DNA from: Nelumbo lutea
Taxonomy: Eukaryota > Streptophyta > Magnoliopsida > Proteales > Nelumbonaceae
NCBI GenBank assembly: GCA_022828595.1
Contig: JAKGHH010000004.1
Span: 78,148,270 to 78,212,269, forward strand
Reading direction: 5' to 3'
Length of the DNA stretch: 64,000 nucleotides
Numbering within the stretch: the first letter of the stretch is position 1; each line of letters starts with the position of its first letter. Position numbers and translations under genes: made by a program. This document shows, one piece after another, positions 12,292-22,879 of the stretch. The notes below the pieces were generated by a model. The model was not told the origin of the DNA. It was given only the letters and a program-made list of their open reading frames with translations, and made no database searches.

Positions 12292-13110
12292 CTAGAAATG
12301 GCATTCAAGTCCATTTTTTTCCTTGGGCTCTATATTATTCCCGACCTCATAGAACCCTGCCCTCTTTGAGGGTCCCACCGACCTTTCGTAGGAATACAAG
12401 GATGCATTGTTAATGGAATTCTCACTCAGGGTCTTGAAAAGAGCATATGCTTCATCCTCGTTCTTGCTCATAAACGCCGCCCCCCACAGGATGCATCTAC
12501 CATTTGCCTGTATTGATCTATCAAACCTCCATAGAAGGCCTGGACAATTTGCCATTGGAACAGGCCATGGTGTGGGCATTTTCTCATCAACTCCTTCAAC
12601 TCCTTCATCATCTCCTAAGCCTCATGAATTTCTTCACCCAACATTTGGGTGAATCCAGTGGTGGCTCTCCTCATGGTATTGGTTCAGCCTATAGGATAAA
12701 ACTTTCTAAGGCATTCTTGTTGCATTTCTGCCCAAGTTCTAATGGGTCTCCCTATAGTCCCTAACCAATGCTTGGCTTTATCTTTCAAGGAGAAGGGGAA
12801 AAGAGTCAATCTAAGGGAATCATCATTGAAATTCTAGATCCTTACAGTGGAACAGATTTCTAGAAACTCGTCTATATGCTTGTATGGGTCCTCACTCGGG
12901 TTCTCATAAAAAGATGGGAGCATCTGGATTGTGCTAACTTAATCTCATACTGTAAGGCCTGAAAATCTAGTAACTGAATGTAGGATGAAGGGTTGTATTA
13001 GGTTTGAGTGAAGTATTCCTTCAACTTTCTAGGTTGGGCATCATTGATTACGACCATTTGGTTGCGGTGTTGGTGATGAAGGTATCTCTTTATTTCAGGT
13101 ATGGGTTCTA
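12292..13110 (-). pseudogene. Athila-like gag
   Basis: Reading leftward: SLRLTLFPFSLKDKAKHWL, WAEMQQECLRKFYPIG, KCPHHGLFQWQIVQAFY, DEAYALFKTLSENS and YERSVGPSKRAGFYEV. These are the conserved blocks of the Athila-type retrotransposon gag (capsid) domain in the right order. Stops near 12640 and 12690 and a weak N-terminal half show decay. Confidence 0.82.
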
Positions 13111-13149
13111 CAGTTTCTCTCCTTAGAGATCTCCTTCCCAACATACAAC

Positions 13150-14938
13150 TCTGAAGTCCCTTTTTTTCTTCTTTAAATTTGAATTTTAAATTTTGAATTT
13201 AATTTCAATTTTGGATTTTGAAAATTAAATTCTGAAATTTAAACTCAAATTTTGAAAATTTCTCTCTTTTTTTTTAATTATATTATATTTTTATTATTTT
13301 ATATTTTATTGTTTTATATTTTTTTTCTTTTTTTTAATTCAAAATTTAATTTCAAATTCAGATTTCAAAATTTAAATTCCTAAAATTTAAATTCAAATTT
13401 GAATTTTTAAACTTTCAAAGAGAATGCAAACAAATCAACCACACGACCTAGGGCTGACCTAGGGTTTCCTAAACTAGTGGTTCAACCAATGTGAATCATT
13501 TTAGGTTCACTTGTAATTACACCACTTCCTTAGGTTAGCCAGGTAAGAGGTGGGGATGTGGGAGGCTCCCCTTGCTCTCGCAAGGACTTAATTAAATAAC
13601 CACAAAATCCGCTTAGGCGTAGCCGTTTAACCTCTTTCCTTAGACACTAACCGCTGGTTATGGAAAGTAATCACAAGCTTTCCTAAAATTCAGCATACCT
13701 TTGAACCAAATGTGAGGCTTCCCTAAAGGATCTTGTTATCCAAATTTTAAATTAGGGTTTAGGGTGAACCACACGCGAAAGGTGGTGATTTTTGGGCCTA
13801 GGAAGGGAGATGAAATTCCCACCTTATCCTATTTAAGTTGGATGCCCTTAAAATGGATTAATGGAAAAGCAAAATAAACACAACAAATGCAACTAATTAC
13901 AATGCATGAACAAGTATTTCTAATATGCAATTCAGCAATATAACATAAAAGAATAAAATAAACTAAGCAAGAGAAGCAATTAAAATGATAAAAAGAAAGA
14001 AATCCTAACGCATTCACAACTAACAATGATAATTTAACAATTAAATAAACCTAGATGATGCATGCTCTAGAATATGAAACCCTAAATGTTGGAATGCAAA
14101 AATTATTTTGTTTTTATTTTTTAATATTTAAATTTAATTTTATTTTTATTTTTTTGTAATTTGTTTGAAATTCGAAAATTTAAATTTAAATTTCGAAATT
14201 TGAAATTCAAATTCATATTTGAATTAAAGTTTAAATTTAGCTTCAAATTCAAATTCAAAATTTTAAACAATTTCCTCTTTAACAGTTAATTATTCAATTA
14301 AAGTACTAATAAAAAGAAATTAAATAAGGCAACAAATAATTACAACAAGCAGAAAATAAAGGAAATAATTATGCTAAAAATATTAACAATTACCAGAATA
14401 AATTATAACAAGAAAATTGCTATTCTAAAAATTAAATCGAAAATAAAATAAACAAAAGGAAATTATGTGGAAATAAAAAAATAAAATAAAATAAACGATT
14501 TCTTTTTCAAATAAAAGAAAAACACAAACCTAATAAAATAGAAATTTGCACAAGAAGTTAAAATGAAAAAAGAAAAATAGATCTAGAAACAAAACTAAAG
14601 AAAAATAATACTAAAAGAAAATAAATTGGATTTAAGGAAAAAATAATTCAAAAAATTCAAAAATTACTATTCTACCAAAAAAAAGAGTTTGAAAATAAAA
14701 ATAGGAAATTTAAAAATAAAATGGAATGACAACACCTGAAACGCAATTCAATTTCTCTTCTCTTCTCTTCCGTCCCGTAGTCCCACAATGCTCCGATACC
14801 CCACCTTTTGCTATTCTGTCCTGCATAATCAAAGAGAAACAAGAATTAAACTGAGATAACGGATCAAGTAATCAAACGAAAAATAAAATATAATGAAACA
14901 GATCCAAAAAAAGTAAATAAAAATATTTTCTCCGTTGC
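13150..14938 (-). other. A/T-rich leader of the Athila-like element
   Basis: Long, very A/T-rich sequence lies between primer site and gag. It has repeated TTTGAATTT-type motifs at 13170-13420 and 14140-14260 and no coding content. Such long leaders are usual for Athila-type elements. Confidence 0.6.
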
Positions 14939-14957
14939 TTCCCCGGCAACGGCGCCA
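14939..14957 (-). other. Primer binding site (tRNA-Asp type) of the Athila-like element
   Basis: The minus strand reads TGGCGCCGTTGCCGGGGAA, the sequence complementary to the 3' end of plant tRNA-Asp that Athila and related elements use. A 9-nt gap separates it from the 5' LTR. Confidence 0.85.
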
Positions 14958-14966
14958 AAAGCTTGG

Positions 14967-15936
14967 TGTGATTCAAAGCGTGTTGTTTAACACTTCGAAA
15001 CAACAGTTTAAACATTTATAAAATTTTTCGACTCTCAAACAAATACTAACATAGTAAATGAGTGAGAATGGGTCGTATCCACGGGGAAGCGAGGGAAAAT
15101 TAATATCACTCAAATTCAGACAAGAGAACACAAGAGAGATGTGCATAAATATAAAAATTAATTAATTAAACTGAGAAATAAATTAACAAAAGAAATGAAA
15201 TAAAAATCTATAATCCGATCAGAGATAACAGTCTCTGGATCTTTCCTTTGACCCTCAAACTTCTCGAGCTAGGCCTTCCGTCTTACTTGGGGGTAGAATC
15301 CAACCCTTTCTCAAGAGCTCTTGAGTCCTTTTTATAGAGAATGGTGGATACAATTGGGATTAGTGAGAAAGATAGGGGCAACAACTAATTTTAGCAAAGT
15401 TATGGGCACCCTAAGGTTTCTAAAGGAGGGTTCGGATGGTTTTGGGGAGATCCTAAGGCTGAAAAGAAAAGAAGAGGGCACCCAATATTATGTATGGTTG
15501 AGATTTGGGTGCCTAGAAGTGAATGGGTGAAATGGAGGCTCCTAAGGATGAAAGGTGGAGATTAAACACCTAGGGGCGGCTAGGGTTTGCTAAGAGTGAA
15601 AAGATTGGGTTAAAATGCACCCTAGGGTTTGCTAAGACATGAGGAGCATGCTAATACAGTAGGAGGGGCGCCTAACTGGGTTTAGCATCTAGGAGGCGCC
15701 CTCCTACTTTCAATTTTTCACAAAAACATCCTCTCTCTCAACTAGACTTCACACCAGCTTCCTAAAATCTGCATTTCAGCCATGAAAACTTCTCAGTTTT
15801 CCCCAGAATTTGCATAGAGACCCTCAAAGGCCATAACATTGCATTTAACTGTAAAAAAGAGCACATTTTGACTATTCTAAGGTCGAAAATACCCCTGAAT
15901 TGATGCCCTTAAGGCATCAAAATGCGGAGTTATCAC
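14967..15936 (-). repeat. 5' LTR of the Athila-like element
   Basis: It pairs with 8359-9658 and carries a minus-strand TATAAAAAGG promoter motif at about 15327-15337. The right border, TATCAC, abuts the interrupted integrase of the host element. Confidence 0.85.
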
Positions 15937-16600
15937 GCGCCAAGCAAGCTTTTAGTCCGCGGAGAATGGCTTTGTTTGTCACTTCGGCCTATCCGTTCGC
16001 CTACGGGTGTACCACCGAGGTAAAGTTCTGCTGGATCCCCATCTCGGTACACTAGTTTTAGAACTTAATATCTTCAAGTTGCTTCCCGTTATCTGATATC
16101 AATACATTGGGTAGTCCAAAGCAACACACTATGTTCTTCTAAAAGAAGTTTTGCAAGTTCAGAGTTGTAATCGTTACCAGCGGCTCAGCCTCCACCCACT
16201 TTGTAAAGTAATCAACTACCATGACCAAGAATCTTCTCTGCCCAGTTGTTGGCGTGAATGGTGTGTGGATGTTTATCCCCCACTGCACAAAGGGCCACGG
16301 GCTAGTCAGGTACTTCAAATCGACAGCAGATTGATAGAGTATCCTAGCATGCCTCTGGCAGTTGTCGCATATTTTGATGAGCTCGATTGCATTTACTTTC
16401 ATAGTGGACCAATAGTACCCTTGCCTCAAAACTTTTGGGCGAGCACCCTGCCCCCCAAGTGTCATCCACAAAGCCCTTCATGAATGTCGTGAAGTACTCG
16501 ATCTGCATCCGAAGGTCACAAGCAACGTAGGTAAGGGAGCGTAAAGCACCTCCTATACAGTCACCCGTCGATAATAACGTACCGAGCTAACTGACACTCT
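15937..16600 (-). pseudogene. Integrase zinc-finger and core of the Tat-like pol
   Basis: Read leftward: CDNCQRHARI (C-x2-C half of the HHCC zinc finger), DYFTKWVEAEPL (first catalytic Asp), then QQNFTSVVHP, ANG and AEVTNKAILRGLKA, where the frame is cut at 15937 by the Athila-like LTR. The protein resumes at 8358. In-frame stops replace Gln codons in the PQANGQ motif. Confidence 0.85.
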
Positions 16601-16939
16601 ATCCTCCGAGCTGCATTACGATCCATCAATAGGGTCCTGTGGAGTAGATAATCAATGAGCGAATCAATTCAGCTTGGTTCTACTTGCAACACGGGAGCAA
16701 CCTCTTTTGCCCCCCCCCGGGAATGCTAGGCCAAGGCAGGTCTTATATGTAAACTATTCTCATCATGCTATCATTGGTGCTTGCCAATCATGACAGGGCA
16801 TCAACCTTAGCATTCTCGGACCTCGGTATTTGTCGGACGAACCAAGAGAGGAAGGATGGCAGGAGTTCTCTTACTTTAGCTAGGTAGGCTCCCATGGACG
16901 GGTCTCAGGCCTCGTAGTCGCCATTGACCTGGTTCACCA

Positions 16940-17240
16940 TCAACTGGAGTCGCTGCATACTAGAAGATGCTTCGCACCAATTTCCTTTGCCAAGTTCAGC
17001 CCGACTATCAGTGCCTCATACTCCACCTCATTATTCGACGCTTCGAATCTTAACCGAAGAGCGTACTCCAGCTTCACAGCGCTCGGCCCATACGGTATTA
17101 GTCTGGCACCGCTTTTTCGCTGATTAGATGAGTTGTCGACGTGGAGGATCCTAGGTTCCTGGTCCCAGGTTGGTGCTTCTCCGACCGGGTCTGGTGCCAT
17201 GATGGTTAACGCCTCTGATGTGATAATTGGTTGAATGTGC
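16940..17240 (-). pseudogene. Second (archaeal-type) RNase H of the Tat-like pol
   Basis: Read leftward: ILHVDNSSNQRKSGA, YALRLRFEASNNEVEYEAL and IGAKHLLVCSDSS. These are the conserved blocks of the extra RNase H (catalytic D, E and D) that Tat-lineage elements carry between the normal RNase H and integrase. This domain is the main reason for the Tat assignment. Confidence 0.85.
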
Positions 17241-17889
17241 ATTCTGCTATGAACATGCATTCTGCATCCTGCTATGAAATCCGCTAAGACTTGGGTTTTA
17301 ATCATTGGGCGTGGCTTAAACCAGATGTCATACTCGCTCAACTCGATGATCCACTTCGTCAATCTTCCTGATACCTTGGGCTTCAATAGAATGTGCCTCA
17401 AGGGTTTGTTGGCGAGGACGACAATCATAAGGGCTTGGAAGTCTGCCACCTCAGGGGTTGGCATGCTGAACGTGCATCTTGCTATGAAATCTGCCAAGAC
17501 TTGGGCTTTAATCATTGGGCGTGACTTAAACCAGATGTCATACTCGCTCAGCTCGATGATCCACTTCGTCAATCTTCCTGATACCTTGGCTTCAATAGAA
17601 CGTGCCTCAAGGGTTTGTTGGCGAGGACGACAATCATAAGGGCTTGGAAGTACGGGCGCAATTTCTGAGCTGCCATTACTAGCACGTATGCTAGTCTTTC
17701 AATGTCTAGATACCTGGTTTCTGCATCCTGCAAAACCTTACTTACATAATAGACGGGCCACTGAACCTGGCCTACTTCTCTAATTAGTACCAAGCTGACC
17801 ACCTCATCACTCGTGAAGAGGTATAACTTCAAATCATCTCCTTCTTCAGGTCGGGTTAGAACCGGTGCAGTACTTAAAGTATTTCTCAA
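17240..17889 (-). pseudogene. Retroviral-type RNase H of the Tat-like pol, with duplication
   Basis: Read leftward: PVYYVSKVLQDAETRY and KLRPYFQ (RNase H), then LRHVLLKP...GRLTKWIIELSEYDIWF...VLADFIA, the RNase H tail. This tail is present twice because of a 210-bp tandem duplication. One copy has lost a single G, giving a frameshift near 17590. Confidence 0.82.
17245..17660 (-). repeat. 210-bp tandem duplication in RNase H region
   Basis: The segment starting at about 17288 recurs from about 17498 with few differences. The 210-bp period equals 70 codons. It lies within the Tat-like pol. Confidence 0.85.
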
Positions 17890-18720
17890 CTCATCAAATG
17901 CGAGCTGTCATTCTTCAGTCCACACAAAGTCTTTATTCTTTTTAATTGCTTTAAAGAAGGGTAGGCACCGACCTGCCGATTTTGACATAAATCGGTTTAG
18001 GGCTGCTACCCGACTAGTTAGCCTTTGAACTTCCTTTATCTTCTGGGGTGGTCTCATATCTAGTATGGCATTTATTTTATCTAGGTTGGCCTCGATGCCA
18101 CGTCAATTCACTATGTAGCCGAGGAACTTGCCCGAAGTAACTCCGAAGACACATTTGTTCGAGTTGAGCTTCATGTTAAATTTTCTTAAAATTTGAAAAA
18201 CACAATTTAAATCATCGATTAAAGAACTCAAAAATTGGGTCTTCATGACCATGTCGTCAACATAACACTCTACTTATTTCCAATCAAGGGTTCAAAAACT
18301 TTGTGTGCAAGTCGTTGGAAAGTTGCTCCAGCATTTTTCAGTCCAAAGGGCATCACTTTAGAGTAGTATAGCCCCGGTTTGGTTACAAAAGCAGTCTTGT
18401 CCTAGTCAGCTACGTCCATCCTAATTTGGTTATAGCTGGAATAGGTGTGCATGAAGCTCAGCAAGTTGTGCCTCGAGATTGCATCTACCAAGCGGTCTAT
18501 TCTAAGGAGTGGGAAGCAGCCATTCGGGTTGGCTCTATTGAGGTCAGTGTTGTCGATGCACATGCACCACTTTCCGTTGGCCTTCTTCACCAACACAGGG
18601 TTGGCCACCCAGCTTGGGTATTGAACCTCCTTAACGAAGTCTACTGCGAGGAGCTTTCCGACTTCCTCGTCAACTACCCTCCACCACTTTGGGGCAAGGT
18701 TTCGTTTCCTTTGTCTAACT
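17890..18720 (-). pseudogene. Reverse transcriptase of the Tat-like pol
   Basis: Read leftward: VLVKKANGKWCMCIDNTDLN and FPLLRIDRLVDA, the palm start of Ty3/gypsy reverse transcriptase, and later YVDDM (codons at about 18253-18264), the catalytic motif, followed by the FKIL-type region and the SKFLG-like block at about 18120. Frame changes separate these pieces. Confidence 0.87.
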
Positions 18721-19143
18721 GGCTAGGCTAAGGGATCCACATTAAGTTTATGAGTAATTATACTAGGGTCAATACTGGGCATTTCTCCATCAGAATCTCA
18801 GCTTGCTTTGCATTGAGGGGGGTATAGGATGTCCTTTCAACAAGAGGGATCCTAAATCACTGACCTAACCTAGAACCCCGAGATGGTGACTTACTTCTCT
18901 TACAAGGAGACTTGCTTCTCCTTGGTGACTTGCTTTTCTTTCACCTATACTTGCTGCTACTGGTTCCTTCGTCTTCTCTCTTCCTCTTCTCGCCTTGTTG
19001 GATCTCTATCTTTGGGCCGAGAACTTAGCGTGCTTAGCTCCTTTTTGCACTGCAGTGAGGCGCACAACCGGATCGAGATCAGGTATCTGTAGGCACTCCT
19101 CATTGAAGCACTTGGTGTAGCTTCGGATTGATTCATTCTCCCT
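18721..19143 (-). other. Gag-RT spacer of the Tat-like element
   Basis: The protease is expected here between gag and reverse transcriptase, but I could not recognise a DTG/DSG-type active site. The plus strand shows repeated 'cttgcttctc'-like pieces at 18890-18960. Confidence 0.4.
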
Positions 19144-19622
19144 CTAGACCACGTTCAGAAGGCTTGCTTGTGATTTCGGGCACTTCTTACTAGTGACGAA
19201 GTGGGCAGTAAACGTGCCAGCGAACTGAGCCCAGCTTTTGATCGACCCCGGTGCAATGTTCCTGTACCATTGCCTGGCTAATCCTCTAAAGGTGGTGGAA
19301 AAGGCTGCGCACATGCATGCCTCATCTGCTCCAACAAGGTGCATTTGAGACTGGAATGCATCGACGTGGTCATTAGGATTGAACTTTCCATCGTAAGTCT
19401 CTAGCGTATGCATCTTGAGGTCTTTTGGCCTTGGGGCCGCAAGTATCTTAGGTGACAGGGGGAGGGCCGACTCAGCAATGCAAGAGCCGGCTGTGCAACT
19501 ACCAAGCTCACTTCCTCCCTCACCCTACTCGGTTCCAGTGGCTGACTGCTTCTTGGCGGTAGGCTGTTCCTAGCTAATGATCGATGCGTTTTATGACATT
19601 GTCGCTTCTTTGTTGCTTCCAC
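19144..19622 (-). pseudogene. Gag capsid domain of the Tat-like element
   Basis: Read leftward: LETYDGKFNPNDHVDAFQ, MCAAFSTTFRGLARQWY and IKSWAQFAGTFTAHF, which is the retrotransposon gag core in the usual order. The upstream part (19401-19622) is in another frame, so there is at least one frameshift. Confidence 0.87.
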
Positions 19623-20241
19623 ATTGGTACTATTGACCTCAGTGTTATCCAGTACTTCAACTCTAGTTCGCTCTCGCTCCCGAACACTATCGCGAGGTGG
19701 AAGTGGGTTCCTACCTCCAACGTCTTCTCGGTCGCGAAGTTGATGCTAACTATTGCGAAGGGCAGAGGGGTCTCGTCGTGAGCCCGCGCCTCTTGCCCCG
19801 AGATAGCGATCACTAACTTGTGGCTCGCGATTCTCAGGCCACGAGTGCTGTTGTTGATCAGTCCTCGTGCGATGACTGAATTTAGGCCTATCTTTCGGGT
19901 TTCCTCTTTGAGAAGGTGGGGGTGTACACTGACCGTCAACTCTACTCCGAGGTGGGGTCCGGTCCCGGGGAGGAACTAGGACCTATGAATTTTCCACACT
20001 CTGGGGAGGAGATCGACACACACCCTACTACTGCTGTTGATTGTGGGCCTGATGCTGGTTCTGGTTCTAGTACTGATTCAAGTGTTGATGATGCTGGTTT
20101 GGCTGTAGTGATGGAAACTGCTGTTGGTACTGCTGATAAAAATAGTATTGTTGAAATTGTTGGAGCTGGTGCATCTGCTACATCTGTAGCTGCGTGGTGT
20201 GGACACTTTGGACCAGCTCATCAAATTGCTAGTGCCCGACC

Positions 20242-20475
20242 CAAGGTTCAAAGTATCGACACATATAGGCCTATATCGGACGATACGTATCGTTCCAACA
20301 TCCCACCAATACGCCCCTAAAGGGGGTGTATCGGTGGTTTGACCAGTTCAAGGTGTGACGAAGACCTAAATCGGCTCCCCTGAACCAATTTAAGAAAAAA
20401 AATAAAAAAAACCACCAAAAGGATTATCGATTCGCCCGGTACGCCGATATGGGCGTATCGATATTTTGAACCTTG
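20242..20475. mobile_element. 234-bp hAT-like MITE in the Tat-like leader
   Basis: The ends CAAGGTTCAAAGTATCGA and TCGATATTTTGAACCTTG are near-perfect inverted repeats. They are flanked by gcccgacc (20234-20241) and gcccaacc (20476-20483), an 8-bp duplication with one mismatch. Size, end type and duplication length fit a non-autonomous hAT element. Confidence 0.75.
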
Positions 20476-20773
20476 GCCCAACCCCAGGAGGGACCACTGA
20501 AGGCTCTGGCACGGAGAAGGTGGTGCTTACTTGTGGCAATGGGGCATTCAACAACTTTGTACAGTACTAAGCTTGATGTGTCGATATGGTAGGGATCTCC
20601 GAGACGGTAAGGGGGATGGTGAACTAGCCGATGTAGACCGTGAGGAACTCCTGATTGGCCGCAATCTGATCCTGTCCCCCAGAGACGGTCACCTTGATGC
20701 TCTTTTGGTGTTGCTTGTAGAGGTCGTTGAGTGAATGAAATAGTGAGATAGGAAGGTTAGTTTTTCGATCATT

Positions 20774-20793
20774 TTCCCACAAACGGTGCCAAT
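20774..20793 (-). other. Primer binding site of the Tat-like element
   Basis: The minus strand reads TTGGCACCGTTTGTGGGAAA starting 2 nt inside the 5' LTR. It resembles the TTGGCGCCGTTTGTGGGAA type seen in plant gypsy elements. Confidence 0.7.
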
Positions 20794-21419
20794 TGATCGT
20801 GCGCGATCTGGATGCTCCTAGCTGGAGAGTAGCTTGGATGTTGATGCTTAGCTGGCCAATCGAACTGCAAGAGAAAGGATCAGAGAACCCGGGGGTTAAC
20901 CCGGCGAGGTCTTTCTGATGCTTAAGCTAGTACTTGCTTAGTAGATTGCGAGCTGGAAATCAGTAATCTAGAGAGCTAGAATGCACTTAGTCGCGTGTAC
21001 CTGGGTACCGAGGGTTGATGCCTTTATATAGTTTAGTTGTCGTGAGCATCAAGGAACCTCTTTGAGATCTACGGACTGAGCTGGAAGAGTCCATTCCGCT
21101 TCGGGAGGTGACTAACATGCTACCTGATAAGACTTATCGTGTCCACCCGATTTGGGCAAGACATGGATAAGGCCTACAGTTGTGTGGCATGATCTTGGAC
21201 GGTTCAGAGGCTGCTAGCGGGCTTCTGGAATCTTCTATGTGTCGTCTTTGGCAGATTTGGTCATCCGAGGTACCCAGACCTCGGTGCTATCCGAGGTGAC
21301 TGGGCGCCCGAGGTAACTTAATCCAAAGAGGTGGCAGGAGGTGCTGAATCATCATCCAGTTGGCAGGCCGCGTCTACGTATCCTCTAGTTATCAGGTCGA
21401 GCCAAATCACCCATTATCA
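20794..21419 (-). repeat. 5' LTR of the Tat-like element
   Basis: It pairs with 4262-4888. On the minus strand it carries TATATAAAGGC near 21024-21034, the likely promoter of the element. Confidence 0.9.
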
Positions 21420-22480
21420 ATTTCCATAATATTGTGGGTCCTACACTAATTGACAACACGATCGGAATTGGACGATTTTGCATCTCTATGGGGTATCTCT
21501 TTCTTGTGAAGAAAAGAGGAGTCATCTCTCTCTCTCTCTTGTGTATCTCTAGTGAGACCGATCTTCCTCTGTTATTATCATCACCATTATGGGATTATCT
21601 CAGTGGCAGCTAGGTCTTGGAAGTCGAATTTGTTCATCTAAGAGGTATCGGGCCAGTTCTTGTCCATCTTCTCTTGTTTCCCATCTCCAATAAGTTCTGG
21701 TTGAATTAGCTGATCTCGATGCATTATAAATTTGGATTTGTTCTAAAACCTTCAATACGATACAAATTCTTCTATATGTGTTGAATTTCCGCTTCACAGA
21801 GTTGAATTATTGTTGAAATTCTTCATTTGGTTAATTATTTTGCTCTTGAGATATAAAGGATGCATCTTCATTAGAATTTTTTTCTCAGATTTTCTTTTTC
21901 CCCTCTTGGACTGCTGAATGGAATTGCACAAACACCAGTTGCCGGTGCCGAAGAAGACAACCAAGAGAACCAGTCATTTCTCAACACCTGACCACCCATT
22001 TCTCCCCCAACCCCTATAAGTGATGAATTAGACCATCAGAATGCCCAAAACACAACAGAACCAATCAATGTGACAGAGTACGATCCTGAAAAACCAAGAG
22101 GAACCCAGGTTGGAGAATGGGCAATTAAGTACAGACAAGAAACAAATCCAGTTCTATACATTCTTGTTGCTGCATCATCATTATCTTATCAACTTGTATT
22201 CAGACCTCACAGTAAAATGTTTTCCAACATATTCAAAAATTAGAAAAAGAAGAATTGCAAAACCAAGAACTTATCGTAAAAGGGCAATAAGGAGCCCTCG
22301 GCAGGAGTATTGGCAAGAAATTACCAACAGGGGGCCCGTGCAATGAAGATCAGAGATCCTCGTTCCAACCCAGGATTGAAAAGGAAAGAGCCTTTTCCCC
22401 TTTTTTTTTATTTGTTTAAAGAGAGGCAAATTAGTCTAAAAACTATCAATAAGGGTAATTGTGACATTTTTTAATTATTT
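21420..22480. other. Right interior of the outer DNA element, unrecognised
   Basis: After the retrotransposon the interrupted element resumes here. A (TC)n run at 21523-21540 is followed by moderately complex sequence. Frames such as the one reading TEYDPEKPRGTQVGEW (about 22075-22125) look gene-like but match no family I know and are short. It could be a captured gene fragment. Confidence 0.35.
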
Positions 22481-22499
22481 AATCCGCACACTGTGTGTG

Positions 22500-22613
22500 G
22501 TGGCATTAGTTGATGGTCGATTAACAGCAGGTATCGGATTGTCGTGTTTTAAAAATTTAAGTATTGGATTGTCATATTTTAAAATTTAGAAACTAAATTG
22601 TCACTAGAGCCAA
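22500..22613 (-). repeat. Right terminal inverted repeat of the outer DNA element
   Basis: Its reverse complement reads GGCTCTAGTGACAATTT and later CAATCCGATACCTG and CAATTACCC, matching the left arm at 3797-3905. Confidence 0.65.
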
Positions 22614-22879
22614 AATACGATGATCGGGAATTTTTCCTATTTTGTAGTGACAACACTCAAGAGAACAAAGCAAATCATCTATCAAAAAAATAAAAAAAAA
22701 GGAAGAAGAACAACAAAGCAACCTTCTTAGATAATGGTAGTACAATTTTAGTATTTTTCAGTAATTATGGGCTTAGTGACCGAACCCATGAATTGATGAA
22801 AAATGACAACTGAACATGTCTTACAAAAATTTATAAATTTAGCGGGTGTTATTACATGTGTATGGTTTTATTTTTTTTT

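Larger units (their letters stand above)
8359..15936 (-). mobile_element. Athila-like LTR retrotransposon with gag-protease only, nested
   Basis: Related LTRs occupy 8359-9658 and 14967-15936, both with TGTG...ATCAC(A) ends. Minus orientation is shown by an 18-19 nt primer site matching the usual Athila-type tRNA-Asp site (TGGCGCCGTTGCCGGGGA, at 14939-14957) and a polypurine tract at 9659-9670. The interior encodes gag and an aspartic protease only, and no reverse transcriptase, RNase H or integrase could be found. This matches the non-autonomous class described as TR-GAG. The LTRs differ in length (about 1300 and 970 bp) because the left one carries roughly 280-330 bp of extra sequence around 8700-9000. 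I could not read a target-site duplication. Confidence 0.82.
4262..21419 (-). mobile_element. Ty3/gypsy LTR retrotransposon, Tat-like lineage, degenerate
   Basis: Two LTRs of 627 and 626 bp (4262-4888 and 20794-21419) have TGAT...ATCA ends. They are flanked by gtttc (4257-4261) and atttc (21420-21424), a 5-bp target duplication with one mismatch. Minus orientation follows from a tRNA-like primer site next to the right LTR, a polypurine tract next to the left LTR, and gag-RT-RNase H-integrase reading leftward. A second, archaeal-type RNase H and an antisense 'gypsy-type transposase' frame between pol and the 3' LTR are the known marks of the Tat lineage. Stops and frameshifts run through gag and pol, so the copy is dead. 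An Athila-like element (8359-15936) splits the integrase, and a small MITE sits in the leader. Confidence 0.88.
3797..22613. mobile_element. TIR DNA transposon (Mutator-like?), split by a retrotransposon
   Basis: The sequence starting near 3797 (GGCTCC, then TGTGACAATTT, then CCAATCCGATACCTG, then ATTACCC) reappears as its reverse complement ending near 22613 (TTGTCAC...GAGCC). This gives long, imperfect terminal inverted repeats of roughly 110-150 bp. Removing the LTR element (4262-21419) leaves an element of about 1.66 kb. Its interior includes 3910-4261 and 21420-22480, with a (TC)n run at 21523 and no recognisable transposase. Long inverted ends around unrelated interior sequence resemble Mutator-like or Pack-MULE elements, but I could not read a clean target-site duplication, so the superfamily is inference. 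Confidence 0.6.
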
